DNA of 51,195 bases. It comes from DATKUA01 sp965602675 (GTDB taxonomy: Bacteria > Acidobacteriota > DATKUA01). A program made the position numbers and the translations under genes. This document shows, piece after piece, positions 1-9,363 of the stretch. The first letter of the stretch is position 1. Each line of letters begins with the position of its first letter. The stretch spans positions 1-51,195 of the forward strand of contig CBFCZO010000016.1 of the NCBI GenBank assembly GCA_965602675.1. Reading direction: 5' to 3'. Under the pieces are notes generated by a model that searched no databases, was not told the origin of the DNA, and saw only the letters and a program-made list of their open reading frames with translations.

Positions 1-1350
1 ACCGCGGCCTTGGTCTTGAATGCTCAGGAGAAGATTCGCGACAGGCGGGAGTGGATCGACAAGTCCACCCCCACGACCGACGATCCGCGCCGCATCCCGA
101 CCTCCCCAGCGCCCAAGGGGCCGGATCTGACGCGCGTGCTCAAGGGAGGACGCGTGTTCGACGGCACCGGTGCTCCGGCCGTGGAGGCGACGCTCGTCAT
201 CGAGCGCAACAAGATCAAGGCGATCCTGCCGCCGCAATCCACTGATTGGCCCGAGGATGCGGAGGTGATCGACGTGACCGGGATGACCGTCATGCCCGGC
301 ATGATAGACCTGCACACCCACGTCAGCTACTGGTGGATGGAGTCGTCTCTGCAAGGCTATACCAGCAAAGCCGAGGCCGCGCTCAGGGGAGTCGATGCCT
401 GCCGCTATTACATCGAGAGCGGTATTACCAGCGTGCGCGATCTCGCCGGGCCGGGCGACGCCATCTTCTGGCTCAAGGAATGGTCGTCGCTGAACCGCAT
501 CCCCGGCCCCAGGATTTTCCCCTCGGGGCAACTGATTATTGCCACGGGAGGCCATGGATCGGAAGGCTTCGAGGCCGACTCACAATTCCTCGGTGACAAG
601 CGCGTCGCCGACGGCCCCGACGAGTGGCGCGAAGCCGTGCGCGAGCAGTTCAACCGCGGTGCCGACGTGATCAAGACCGGCAGCCACTTCAGCCGCGAGG
701 AGATCGCAGCGGCCGTCGACGAAGCCCATTCTCTCGGCCTCAAGGTTGCCTGCGACGCCGAGACTTACTATATCCAGTGGGCCGTGGAGGCGGGGGTCGA
801 TACCATCGAGCACCCGCTGCCGCGCACCGACGAGACAATCAGGCTGATGGCCGAGAAAGGCACGCAGGCGGTGCCGACTCTCGTGCCCTACATCTATCTT
901 TTCGACGGTGAGGGCGGCTATTTCGGCTCGGCCTCGCGCAGGTTCACCTTTTCAAAGGAGGCCAACCTGGAGTTGCTGCGCAAGATGAAGCAGGCCGGCG
1001 TGAAAATGGGCGTCGGTACCGACTTGGTGCTCGGCTGGTACCGCTATCTGCCCCAGGCCTACATAACCGAACTGGTGCAGTTCGTTGCGGTGGGTTACAC
1101 GATACCCGAGGTCCTCTCCATCGCCACAAAAACGAGCGCCGAGATACTCGATATGGACGACAAGCTCGGCACGCTGCAGCCGGGCAAGTTGGCAGACGTG
1201 TTGGTGGTCCGCGGTGAACCCGACGGCAACCTTAACGATCTCAAGAACGTCCAAATGGTATTGAGAGACGGCTATATCGTCGTTAAGGAGGGGCGTGTAT
1301 TTATCCCGCGCCATGTCCAAATGGATCCGCCCGAATCAAAGGGAAAATGA
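1..1350 (+). CDS. Secreted metal-dependent amidohydrolase (imidazolonepropionase/prolidase-like), 5' end cut by window
   Basis: The frame is open to the left edge, so the start and probably most of a signal peptide lie outside; the visible TTG/GTC codons near position 10 are not convincing starts. Counting residue 1 at position 10, the protein shows the amidohydrolase beta-strand-1 motif DLHTH (His102, His104), a VIKTG lysine (Lys222, the usual carbamylated bridging residue), IEHP (His268) and GTD (Asp338). It ends with the usual small beta domain (GKLADVLVV). Close relatives include imidazolonepropionase-like enzymes and bacterial Xaa-Pro dipeptidases of this superfamily. The second histidine pair, usually AHAH, reads as Cys-Asp-Ala-Glu (Asp249, Glu251), so metal binding may differ. 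It is followed 32 bp later by an S9 peptidase on the same strand, which favours a peptide-related substrate. Exact substrate unknown. Confidence 0.85.
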   Translation, partial: TAALVLNAQEKIRDRREWIDKSTPTTDDPRRIPTSPAPKGPDLTRVLKGGRVFDGTGAPAVEATLVIERNKIKAILPPQSTDWPEDAEVIDVTGMTVMPGMIDLHTHVSYWWMESSLQGYTSKAEAALRGVDACRYYIESGITSVRDLAGPGDAIFWLKEWSSLNRIPGPRIFPSGQLIIATGGHGSEGFEADSQFLGDKRVADGPDEWREAVREQFNRGADVIKTGSHFSREEIAAAVDEAHSLGLKVACDAETYYIQWAVEAGVDTIEHPLPRTDETIRLMAEKGTQAVPTLVPYIYLFDGEGGYFGSASRRFTFSKEANLELLRKMKQAGVKMGVGTDLVLGWYRYLPQAYITELVQFVAVGYTIPEVLSIATKTSAEILDMDDKLGTLQPGKLADVLVVRGEPDGNLNDLKNVQMVLRDGYIVVKEGRVFIPRHVQMDPPESKGK

Positions 1351-1382
1351 ATCCGTAACGTAGGACAATCCTGGAGGAAGTA

Positions 1383-3413
1383 ATGAAGACGACCGCATGG
1401 AAATATGTGTTTGCTGTTCTGATCGTTTTTCTTGTAATCCCGATCGTTTCAGCCGACGACACATCAAATACGCCGACATTCGAGGAGGTACTGAAACTCA
1501 AGTCACCCGGATCGACGGCGATCTCGCCGTGCGGGAGATTCGTGTTGTTCACCGTACGCGAACCGAATTGGGAGAAAAACGAATACGTCAATCAGATCTG
1601 GCGCGCCGATATCGAGACGGGCGACGTGCGCCAGATGACATTCGCCGAAAAATCGAGCTACAACATCGGCTGGTCTCCCGACGGTAAATACATCTCCTTC
1701 GTTTCTGCCCGCGATGAGAAATCACAGATCTACGTCATGGCAGTCGCCGGCGGTGAGGCGCGCAAAGTGACCGATTCAAAAACCGGGATCGATGGCTACG
1801 AGTGGTCGCCCGACGGCGAATGGATAGCCTATAAGGCCACGGACGAGAAACCGAAGCGGCAGGAAGCGATTGAGAAGAAATACGGCGGCTTCGAGGTTTT
1901 CGAGGAGGAGTTCGACATCAGTCGGCTGTTGTTGTGCAATGTCGAGAGCGGCAAGACCGATAAGCTGGTGGACAGGGACGACCTGCACGTTACCGGCTTC
2001 TCGTGGTCACCCGACGGCAAGACGATCGCTTTCAGCGCAAATCCCAACTCGCTGATCCACCAGTTCTCGCACTCCGATATTTACTTGGTAAATATCGAGT
2101 CAAAGGAGATCCGCACGCTGGTCGACATGGAGGGTCCCGATGGTTCGCCGGTCTGGTCGCCCTGCGGCAAATACATCGCGTTCGAGACAGGAATGGGAAC
2201 CAGCTCTTATTTCACCAACGGCTACATCGCGGTCGTGCCGGTCGAGGGTGGGGAACCGATAAACCTGACGAAGGATTTCGACGAGAACCCGGGCCTCACG
2301 TACTGGAAGGAAGACGGCATCTATTTCTCGTCTTACCAGGGCATGTCGAGGCACTATTTCAGGCTCGATCCCCAAAGCAAGGCGATTTCGCAGCTCACGG
2401 GCGGCGAGGGCATCGTGTTCCGTGGCGGAAGCCTCTCGAAGGATGCTTCCAGGATAGCCCTCTCATACGTCGACGCGACCCATTATCCAGAGATCTATTG
2501 GTCGAATGTCGCGGACTTCGAGCCAACGAAGCTCACCGATTTTTCGAAACAACTGGAGGGCTTCACACTGAGCACCAAGGAAGCGATCAGCTGGAAGAGC
2601 ACCGACGGCGCGGAGATCACCGGCGTGCTGATCAAGCCGGCGGATTTCGATCCGAATAAAAAGTACCCGCTGTTCGTCATCATCCACGGCGGGCCGGCCG
2701 GCATTTCCTATCCCCAGTATCTCGACCGCTACAACCGCTACTACCCGATTGAGCAGTGGACCGCCAAGGGAGCGCTGATCCTCGAGCCCAACTATCGCGG
2801 CAGCGCCGGCTTCGGCGAGGCCTTCCGCAGCCTCAACTACCGCAACCTCGGCGTCGGCGACTACTGGGACGTCATCTCCGGCGTCGATTATCTGGTGAAG
2901 CAGGGCTTTGTCGACAACGAAAAGCTGGGCGCGATGGGCTGGAGCCAGGGCGGGTATATCTCAGCCTACATCACCACCTTCAGCGACCGCTTCAAGGCGG
3001 TCAGCGTCGGCGCGGGCATTTCCGATTGGGTCACCTACTACTACAGGACCGACATCACGCCCTTCTGCCCCAACTACCTCGGCGCAACGCCTTGGAAAGA
3101 CCCGGAAATTTACCGTAAAACCAGCCCAATGACCCACATCAACAACGCCAAGACGCCCACCCTGATCCAGCACGGCGAGTTCGACGCGCGCGTGCCGATC
3201 ACCAACGGCTATAAGCTCTACCGCGGCCTCAGGGACAACGGCGTGCCTGTGCGCTTTATCATTTATAAGGGCTTCGGCCATGGGATCACCAAGCCGAAGG
3301 AAAACCTCGCGGTGCTGACGCACAACTGGCGTTGGTTCAACCAGTACATCTGGGGCGAGGAAATCCCGGAGGAGGAGTTCGAGGAAGCAGAGGAAAAAGC
3401 GGAGGAGAAATAG
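1383..3413 (+). CDS. Secreted S9 family prolyl-oligopeptidase/acylaminoacyl-peptidase-like protein
   Basis: A 676-residue protein with a clear signal peptide (hydrophobic residues about 8-23, cleavage near VSADD). Residues about 30-390 form a TolB/PD40-type beta-propeller with repeated WSPDGK-like motifs. The C-terminal alpha/beta-hydrolase carries the triad Ser521 in GWSQGG, Asp601 in GEFDARVP and His633 in GFGHGI. It should hydrolyse oligopeptides in the periplasm or outside the cell. The last 15 residues are mostly Glu/Lys, an unusual acidic tail. The start is the ATG after a GGAGG at 1373-1377. It sits 32 bp after the amidohydrolase and may be cotranscribed with it; a strong terminator follows. 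Family is secure, specificity (acylaminoacyl-peptidase versus oligopeptidase) is not. Confidence 0.92.
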   Translation: MKTTAWKYVFAVLIVFLVIPIVSADDTSNTPTFEEVLKLKSPGSTAISPCGRFVLFTVREPNWEKNEYVNQIWRADIETGDVRQMTFAEKSSYNIGWSPDGKYISFVSARDEKSQIYVMAVAGGEARKVTDSKTGIDGYEWSPDGEWIAYKATDEKPKRQEAIEKKYGGFEVFEEEFDISRLLLCNVESGKTDKLVDRDDLHVTGFSWSPDGKTIAFSANPNSLIHQFSHSDIYLVNIESKEIRTLVDMEGPDGSPVWSPCGKYIAFETGMGTSSYFTNGYIAVVPVEGGEPINLTKDFDENPGLTYWKEDGIYFSSYQGMSRHYFRLDPQSKAISQLTGGEGIVFRGGSLSKDASRIALSYVDATHYPEIYWSNVADFEPTKLTDFSKQLEGFTLSTKEAISWKSTDGAEITGVLIKPADFDPNKKYPLFVIIHGGPAGISYPQYLDRYNRYYPIEQWTAKGALILEPNYRGSAGFGEAFRSLNYRNLGVGDYWDVISGVDYLVKQGFVDNEKLGAMGWSQGGYISAYITTFSDRFKAVSVGAGISDWVTYYYRTDITPFCPNYLGATPWKDPEIYRKTSPMTHINNAKTPTLIQHGEFDARVPITNGYKLYRGLRDNGVPVRFIIYKGFGHGITKPKENLAVLTHNWRWFNQYIWGEEIPEEEFEEAEEKAEEK

Positions 3414-3519
3414 GCAAACGATTCCGCAGGAATCCATAGGAACGGCACAGCCGTTGATTTCGACAACATGGATTATTCGTAAGGCTGATTCGGCGAATCG
3501 ACGATTTTCTGTCAATGAA

Positions 3520-3545
3520 GGCGGGTTACCAGCCCGCCTTTTCTT
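3520..3545 (+). terminator. Rho-independent terminator after the S9 peptidase gene
   Basis: GGCGGG (3520-3525), a 7-nt loop and CCCGCC (3533-3538) are followed directly by TTTTCTT. This is a textbook intrinsic terminator 107 bp past the stop codon, separating the S9 peptidase from the Tricorn gene. Confidence 0.85.
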
Positions 3546-3675
3546 CCGCTGAAACACCCTGAACACATATTGTGGGAACAGATTCTACCAAACAAAAACG
3601 GTGGATCTATCGTTATTGTATTTGGAGGGGTGTCTGATTACCCTATTAACCTTAACTTTCTCATGGGGGGAATCC

Positions 3676-6600
3676 GTGAAAACCAAGTTGACCATTTTAT
3701 CTATAGTATTGGTGTGCGCTTCATTTGCCTTGCCTGCGGCGGCGGAAGAAGTCCGCCTGCTGCGCCAACCCACCGTCAGCAGCGATCATGTGGCATTTAT
3801 CTACGCCAATGATATCTGGATTGCCCCACTGAGCGGTGGCGAAGCCCGCAGACTAACGACATCTCTTGGAGCCGAAGTGAACCCGATGTTTTCACCCGAC
3901 GGCAAATACATCGCTTTCACCGGGCAGTATGATGGCAATAACGACGTTTTTGTCGTTCCGGCGACGGGTGGGGAACCGAAACGCCTGACCTTCCACCCCT
4001 TAATCGACATGGTGCGCGGTTGGACACCCGACGGCAAAGGTATAGTGTTCGTATCGGGTCGGATGCCCGAGCCGGTCGGCGTCCCAAGGCTGTGGACGGT
4101 GCCGGTCGAGGGCGGATTGCCCGAGGTGCTGATGCTGCCGCAGGCCTACATGTTCTCCTATTCGCCCGACGGCAAGAGAATGGCGTATGTGAGGACAATG
4201 GAGGAGACCGATGTCTGGAGGCACTACCGCGGCGGCAACACGACCGATATCTGGCTGCTCGACACGGACGATTATGAGCTGGAAAAGGTGCCCCGGGATG
4301 ATACCAACGACCAATACCCGATGTGGATCGGCGACAAGGTTTACTTCACTTCAGACCGTAATCATACATTCAACCTCTTCTCTTACGACACCGCGACAAA
4401 GGACATTAAGCAGCTCACCTCACACGACGACTACGACATCCGTTACGCCTCGGCCGGCGGTGGCATGATTGTCTATGAACAGGCCGGTTATCTCTTTCTC
4501 TTCGATCCGCAGACCGGGAACGCTCAGCGGCTGAGCATCGAGCTCAAGGGCGATCTCCCCTGGCGGCGCCCGCATTTCGTCAACGCTTCAGAGCTCATCA
4601 TGTCGGGCGATGTGTCGCCCAACGGCAAGCGCGCCGTGTTCCAGGCCCGCGGCGACATCTTCACTGTGCCTGCGGAGAAAGGCGATTACCGCAACCTCAC
4701 TCGCTCCTGCGGTGCCAACGACCGCTTCCCCGCATGGTCGCCTGACGGCGCCAAAATCGCCTGGTTCTCCGATGCGAGCGGCGAGTACCAGTTGCAGATC
4801 ATCGATCAGAAGGGGCTGGAGGAACCCAAGACGGTAGCTCTTGAAAATCCCTCGTACTACTACGTTCCAACCTGGTCTTCCGACTCGAAGAAGATCGTCT
4901 TCACCGATAAGCGGCTTAATCTTTGGTATGCAGATGTCGAGAGTGGAGAAGTTACCAAGGTTGATAAGGACACTTACGATCATGGCTACCGCACCATCGA
5001 TCCCGTGTGGTCGCCGGATTCCAAGTGGATAGCCTATGTCAAGCGCCTCGACAGCCAGATGCACGCCGTTTTCCTCTATTCGCTCGAAGAGGGCAAGATC
5101 CACCAGCTCACCGACGGCCTCTCCGACGCAGTCTCGCCGGCTTTCGACAAGAGCGGCAAGTACCTCTACTTCCTGGCCAGCACCAACTACGCCCTGAACG
5201 TCGGATGGCTCGACATGACCTCATACGAACGTCCCGTCAATAGAGGCGTTTACATGGTGGTGTTGAGCGCGGACGAGCCCTCACCGCTGCTTCCCGAGAG
5301 CGACGAGGAGGAGGTAAAGAAAGACTCCGAGGAGAAGAAAGCCGAGGGTGAGGAAAAGAAAGCCGAGAACGAGAAGAAGGAAGGCGAGGAAGAAAAGGAC
5401 AAGAGCATTAAGATAGACTTCGAGGGTATCGACCAGCGAATCCTCGCCATCGACGTTCCTCTGCGCGACTACGGCAACCTCAAAACCGGCGAGGAAAATA
5501 TTATCTTCTACACGGAAAATGTGCCCAACCAGGAGGGCCTCACGCTCAACATCTACAACCTCAAGGAAAGAAAAGCCGATACCTTCATGGCCGGTATTTT
5601 CAGCTACACCATCTCTGCTACCGGTAAGAAACTCCTCTACAGAGCGGGACCGAGCTGGGGGATCGTCGACGCCAAAGGCAAGGCGAAGGTCGGCGACGGC
5701 AGGCTGAGCACGGCTCAGTTGCAGATGAAGATCGATCCCAAGGTCGAGTGGGCTCAGATCTATCGCGAAGGTTGGCGCATCGATCGCGACTTCTTCTACG
5801 ATCCGAAGATGCACGGCACTGACTGGAATGCCGTCTTCAAGAAGTACGAGCCGTTCATCGAGCATGTGGCCCACCGCTCCGATCTCAGCTACGTGCAGCA
5901 GATGATGGTCAGCGAGCTGACCTGCGGCCACTCCTGGGCCGGCGGCGGCGATCTCCCGGACGTCGAAAGGATTAATGGCGGCCTTCTGGGCGCCGATTAC
6001 GAGCTCGACAACGGATACTACAAGATCAAGCGGATTTACACCGGCGAGAACTGGAATCCCGAGCTGAGAGCCCCCCTCACCGCGCCCGGATTGAACGTCA
6101 AAGAGGGAGATTATCTGCTCGAGGTAAACGGCGTCGAACTCAAGGCTCCCATGAATATCCACAGCCTGTTCGAGAACACCGCCAACAAGCAGATCACCAT
6201 CCGGGTCAACAGCGAGCCCACCCTGGAGGGTGCCAGGCTGCTGACGGTCGTACCCGTCGCCGCGGATAACGAGCTGAGGCGGCGGGCCTGGGTGGAGGGC
6301 AACCGCCGCAAGGTCGATGAGATGTCGGGCGGCAAGCTGGCCTACGTCTACCTGCCCAACACGTCGACCGCAGGCTACACCTACTTCAATCGTTACTACT
6401 TCGCCCAGCAGGATAAGCAGGGCGCGATCATCGATGAGCGGTTCAACGGCGGCGGCTCGGCGGCCGACTACTTCGTTGATCTGATGGACAGGCCGGTTCT
6501 CAGCTACTGGGCGACGCGCGACGGCAAGCCCTTCACCACGCCCGCCGCGGCGATCTTCGGCCCGAAAGTAATGATCATCAACGAATACGCAGGCTCCGGC

Positions 6601-6948
6601 GGAGACGCCCTGCCTTATTATTTCCGTAAGCGCGGCATCGGCCCCATCGTCGGCCGCACCACCTGGGGCGGCCTCGTCGGCCACCACGAGGGCGTGCGGC
6701 TGATCGACGGCGGCTTCATCTCCTCGCCCAACCTGGCGATCTATAACACCGACGGCGAGTGGGACGTCGAAAACATCGGCGTCCATCCCGACATCGAGGT
6801 GGAAATGACACCTGCGTTAGTGATCGCCGGGCGTGATCCGCAACTCGAGCGCGCCGTCCAGGAAGCACTCAGGCTGCTGGAGGAGAATCCGGTCGTGCAT
6901 CCGCCGCGCCCGGCTTCGGATACCAACCGCTCGAAATGGCGCAAGTAA
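3676..6948 (+). CDS. Tricorn-type protease homologue (beta-propellers, PDZ, S41 core), secreted
   Basis: From the GTG at 3676 the protein is 1090 residues and begins with a good signal peptide (MKTKLTIL to ALPAAAEE). That start is preferred over an upstream in-frame ATG because GGGGGG at 3665-3670 lies five bases before it. Residues 25-540 form two TolB-like propellers rich in SPDGK motifs. A Lys/Glu-rich linker of about 45 residues (5305-5410) follows, then the core domain C1, a PDZ domain (about 790-870) and the C-terminal S41-like domain. The nucleophile is Ser974 in AGSGGD and the base His752 in CGHSW; the archaeal enzyme has Ser965 and His746. The residue before His752 is Gly where archaeal Tricorn has a catalytic Ser. 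The archaeal enzyme trims proteasome products; the signal peptide here implies periplasmic peptide degradation. Confidence 0.93.
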   Translation: MKTKLTILSIVLVCASFALPAAAEEVRLLRQPTVSSDHVAFIYANDIWIAPLSGGEARRLTTSLGAEVNPMFSPDGKYIAFTGQYDGNNDVFVVPATGGEPKRLTFHPLIDMVRGWTPDGKGIVFVSGRMPEPVGVPRLWTVPVEGGLPEVLMLPQAYMFSYSPDGKRMAYVRTMEETDVWRHYRGGNTTDIWLLDTDDYELEKVPRDDTNDQYPMWIGDKVYFTSDRNHTFNLFSYDTATKDIKQLTSHDDYDIRYASAGGGMIVYEQAGYLFLFDPQTGNAQRLSIELKGDLPWRRPHFVNASELIMSGDVSPNGKRAVFQARGDIFTVPAEKGDYRNLTRSCGANDRFPAWSPDGAKIAWFSDASGEYQLQIIDQKGLEEPKTVALENPSYYYVPTWSSDSKKIVFTDKRLNLWYADVESGEVTKVDKDTYDHGYRTIDPVWSPDSKWIAYVKRLDSQMHAVFLYSLEEGKIHQLTDGLSDAVSPAFDKSGKYLYFLASTNYALNVGWLDMTSYERPVNRGVYMVVLSADEPSPLLPESDEEEVKKDSEEKKAEGEEKKAENEKKEGEEEKDKSIKIDFEGIDQRILAIDVPLRDYGNLKTGEENIIFYTENVPNQEGLTLNIYNLKERKADTFMAGIFSYTISATGKKLLYRAGPSWGIVDAKGKAKVGDGRLSTAQLQMKIDPKVEWAQIYREGWRIDRDFFYDPKMHGTDWNAVFKKYEPFIEHVAHRSDLSYVQQMMVSELTCGHSWAGGGDLPDVERINGGLLGADYELDNGYYKIKRIYTGENWNPELRAPLTAPGLNVKEGDYLLEVNGVELKAPMNIHSLFENTANKQITIRVNSEPTLEGARLLTVVPVAADNELRRRAWVEGNRRKVDEMSGGKLAYVYLPNTSTAGYTYFNRYYFAQQDKQGAIIDERFNGGGSAADYFVDLMDRPVLSYWATRDGKPFTTPAAAIFGPKVMIINEYAGSGGDALPYYFRKRGIGPIVGRTTWGGLVGHHEGVRLIDGGFISSPNLAIYNTDGEWDVENIGVHPDIEVEMTPALVIAGRDPQLERAVQEALRLLEENPVVHPPRPASDTNRSKWRK

Positions 6949-6965
6949 TCCTTGACTAAACCTAG

Positions 6966-7003
6966 CGGAGGGGGCGAAGCTGTTTGAGCCCCCTCCGTTG
7001 TAT
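6966..7003 (+). terminator. Terminator after the Tricorn gene
   Basis: CGGAGGGGGC (6966-6975) and GCCCCCTCCG (6988-6997) form a perfect 10-bp stem with a 12-nt loop, followed by a short T-rich stretch (TTGTATGT). The stem is strong; the T tract is weak. Confidence 0.65.
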
Positions 7004-7071
7004 GTACAAATGAGTGAACAAGATAGGCCTGGAATTCGCTTTTAAAGAGATTTCTGGGAAGGCAGGGTGAC

Positions 7072-7770
7072 ATGCACAAACGAATCGGCATCATCGGCGG
7101 GCTCAGCCCGGAATCGACCGTCGATTACTACACGCACATCTTTCGCAGCTATGTGAAGCGCTTCGGGGATCACTCCTATCCCGAAATAATCATTTACAGT
7201 GTCAACTTCAAGCAGATCAGGGACCTCGTTGACGAGAACGGTTGGGACGCAGTGGCCGATGCCCTGATCGAGGTCGGCAAGCGGCTCGAAGCTGCCGGCG
7301 CCGACTTCCTCCTGCTCGCGGTCAACACGATACACAAAGTCTATCCCCAGATTAAAGCGGGTGTGGGTATGTACGTCCTCAGCATCATGGACGCCGTTGC
7401 CGATGCGATCGAGAAGGCGGGCTACAAAACCGTCGGCCTGCTCGGCACCAGATATACCATGGGCGAGGACTTTTATAAGGATGCATTGGGGGAGCGGGGG
7501 TTGAATGTCCTGGTGCCCGAAGCGGACGAACAGGATTACCTCCACACCGTGATTCTGGACGAGCTGTGCAATAATATCGTGAGCAATGATTCACGTATCC
7601 GCATTCTGGAGATCATGGACAGGCTTGCGCAACAAGGAGCCGAGGCGATTGTGCTGGGCTGCACCGAGTTGCAGCTAATGATTACCGAGGAACACACCCG
7701 CATGCCGCTGTTCGACTCCATGGCGCTTCACGCCGAGGCTGCGCTGAATTATGCTTTGGAAGGAGAATAA
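7072..7770 (+). CDS. Aspartate/glutamate racemase family protein, copy 1
   Basis: A 232-residue protein with the N-terminal GIIGGLSPESTVDYY signature of the Asp/Glu racemase family, and the second catalytic cysteine Cys197 in VLGCTEL. The first catalytic residue, Cys in most racemases and Thr in E. coli YgeA, sits just before the NT of the strand motif; here it is Val84 (AVNTIH). A normal two-base racemisation is therefore doubtful; the protein may be a one-sided isomerase, a lyase or hydrolase of the same fold, or a weak racemase. It lies 35 bp before a closely related paralogue with the same length and the same kind of substitution. Part of the amino-acid block; probably cytosolic. Confidence 0.85.
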   Translation: MHKRIGIIGGLSPESTVDYYTHIFRSYVKRFGDHSYPEIIIYSVNFKQIRDLVDENGWDAVADALIEVGKRLEAAGADFLLLAVNTIHKVYPQIKAGVGMYVLSIMDAVADAIEKAGYKTVGLLGTRYTMGEDFYKDALGERGLNVLVPEADEQDYLHTVILDELCNNIVSNDSRIRILEIMDRLAQQGAEAIVLGCTELQLMITEEHTRMPLFDSMALHAEAALNYALEGE

Positions 7771-7805
7771 ATTAACAGGCAGCCTGTTCATAAGCGGGGG
7801 ATTAG

Positions 7806-8504
7806 ATGTATAAGCGCATCGGTATCATCGGGGGCCTCAGCCCCGAATCGACGGTCGAGTACTACAAACACATCTTTCGCAGCTACGTAGAGCGCTTCGG
7901 CGATCACTCCTACCCGGAAGTCCTCATCTACAGCGTCAGCTTTCAGCAATACGCCGTCTGGCCGGAAGAGGAGCGCTGGGACCTGATCGCCGAGGGCCTC
8001 ACCGAGGTGGGCAGGAAGTTGGAAGCGGCCGGCGCCGATTTCCTCCTTATAGGTGCAAATACGATGCATATGGTTCTCGATCAGGTCCGGGCCGGTGTCG
8101 GCGTTCCGGTGCTGAGTATGCTGGATGCCGTGGCGGAGGCGATCCAGGCAAAGGAATTCAGCACGGTGGGCCTGATCGGGACAAAGTACACGATGGGCAA
8201 GAGTTTTTACCGCGACGCATTATTATCGAAAGGAATCACCGCCCTGGTGCCGAGCCGGGAAGACCAGATGTACATCAACAAGGTCCTCTACGAGGAACTA
8301 TCCAATAACATCATCCGGGAGGAGTCGCGCGCCGGTTTCCTCGAGATCATCGAAAGGCTCGCCGCGGACGGCGCTGAGGGCATCGTGCTCGGCTGCACCG
8401 AGATCCCGTTGCTGGTCAACCAGGAGCACATCGAGATGCCCGTGTTCGATACGACGGCCATCCACGCCGAGGCTGCGCTCAATTTCGCGCTGGAAGGCAG
8501 GTAG
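7806..8504 (+). CDS. Aspartate/glutamate racemase family protein, copy 2
   Basis: A tandem paralogue of the preceding gene, also 232 residues and nearly identical over the first 40 residues (YKRIGIIGGLSPESTVEYY). Cys197 in VLGCTEI is kept, while the position of the first catalytic residue is Ala84 (GANTMH). The two copies diverge most at residues 45-60 and 140-165, which suggests different substrates or a heteromeric pair. AGCGGGGGATTAG upstream supplies a weak ribosome site before the ATG at 7806. It runs convergently into the phzF-like gene with only 3 bp between stop codons. The family is clear; the reaction is uncertain for the reason given for copy 1. Confidence 0.85.
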   Translation: MYKRIGIIGGLSPESTVEYYKHIFRSYVERFGDHSYPEVLIYSVSFQQYAVWPEEERWDLIAEGLTEVGRKLEAAGADFLLIGANTMHMVLDQVRAGVGVPVLSMLDAVAEAIQAKEFSTVGLIGTKYTMGKSFYRDALLSKGITALVPSREDQMYINKVLYEELSNNIIREESRAGFLEIIERLAADGAEGIVLGCTEIPLLVNQEHIEMPVFDTTAIHAEAALNFALEGR

Positions 8505-8507
8505 ACG

Positions 8508-9305
8508 TCAGAAGAGCATCTCACCTCGCATAACCGTTATCGCTTTTCCACCGAGCAATACGCGGTCGTTCTTTACCCAAATCCTGACTATCCCCCCGCG
8601 CTCGGATGCCTGGTAGGCGGTAAGCTCGTTTTTCCCAAGGCGTTTTGCCCAGAAGGGACCGAGAAGCGTGTGAGCGAAACCCGTCACTGGGTCCTCATTA
8701 ATCCCGATAGCCGGACCGAACCAGCGCGAGACGAAATCGAATGCCGGATCGAGGGAAAGAGCGGTCACCGAGAACCTGCTGAATGGCATTCGCAGCATTG
8801 CGTTGAAATCAGGTTGCAGGGTGAGGACGGTCTCCTCGTCTTCAAATAGAACCACCAGCATATCCTCGTGCAGGCCGGTATAGGTTGGTGAAGCGGAAAC
8901 ACCCAGGGCGTCTGAGAGTCCATCAGGCGGTGTGATCTCCTCTTCAAAATGCGCTGGAAAGCTCATTTCGACTGCATCGCCCATGAACGTTGCTTCGAGC
9001 TTTCCCCCTGGCGCCCTGAAGCGGATTGTATCGGATTCAGCGACGATACTGTCGGTAAAGAGTACGTGGGCGCTGCCAATTGATGCGTGACCGCAGAGCG
9101 GCACCTCAACCTTTGGTGTGAAGTAACGGATGTCGTAGCCTTCACCTGACGGATGAAGGAAAGCCGTTTCGGAAAGATTCATCTCTCGCGCGACCACTTG
9201 CATCCATTCTTCGCTTTGAGGTCTATCGAGAACGAACACGGCCGCGGGATTTCCGGCGAAGGGCTTGTCAGTGAATACGTCGACTTGAACAAATGGTGTT
9301 GCCAT
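8508..9305 (-). CDS. PhzF family phenazine-biosynthesis-like isomerase/epimerase
   Basis: A 265-residue protein with the PhzF hallmark N-terminus (QVDVFTDKPFAGNPAAVF), the glutamate-containing segment around NLSETAF, and the motif PLCGHASIGSAHVLF. The family has two diaminopimelate-epimerase-like halves and catalyses proton-shift isomerisations. No phenazine genes are nearby, so a phenazine role is unlikely; the setting of racemases and amino-acid lyases points to isomerisation of an amino-acid-derived small acid. The ATG at 9305 has GGAG about 8 bases upstream. It converges with the second racemase-like gene. Confidence 0.88.
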   Translation of the reverse strand: MATPFVQVDVFTDKPFAGNPAAVFVLDRPQSEEWMQVVAREMNLSETAFLHPSGEGYDIRYFTPKVEVPLCGHASIGSAHVLFTDSIVAESDTIRFRAPGGKLEATFMGDAVEMSFPAHFEEEITPPDGLSDALGVSASPTYTGLHEDMLVVLFEDEETVLTLQPDFNAMLRMPFSRFSVTALSLDPAFDFVSRWFGPAIGINEDPVTGFAHTLLGPFWAKRLGKNELTAYQASERGGIVRIWVKNDRVLLGGKAITVMRGEMLF

Positions 9306-9363
9306 CGCATGTCTCCGTGTGTTTGCCGGTTATTGTCAACGAACTCTCGACTATGTGCTGGTG

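Noticed and set aside
5281..6786. Long 501-codon minus-strand open frame opposite the Tricorn gene
   Set aside because: It is the antisense shadow of a strongly supported coding region; its translation has no domain pattern or ribosome site.
7072..8504. Possibility that the second racemase-like gene is an assembly duplicate
   Set aside because: The two copies differ throughout at both DNA and protein level, so they are diverged paralogues.
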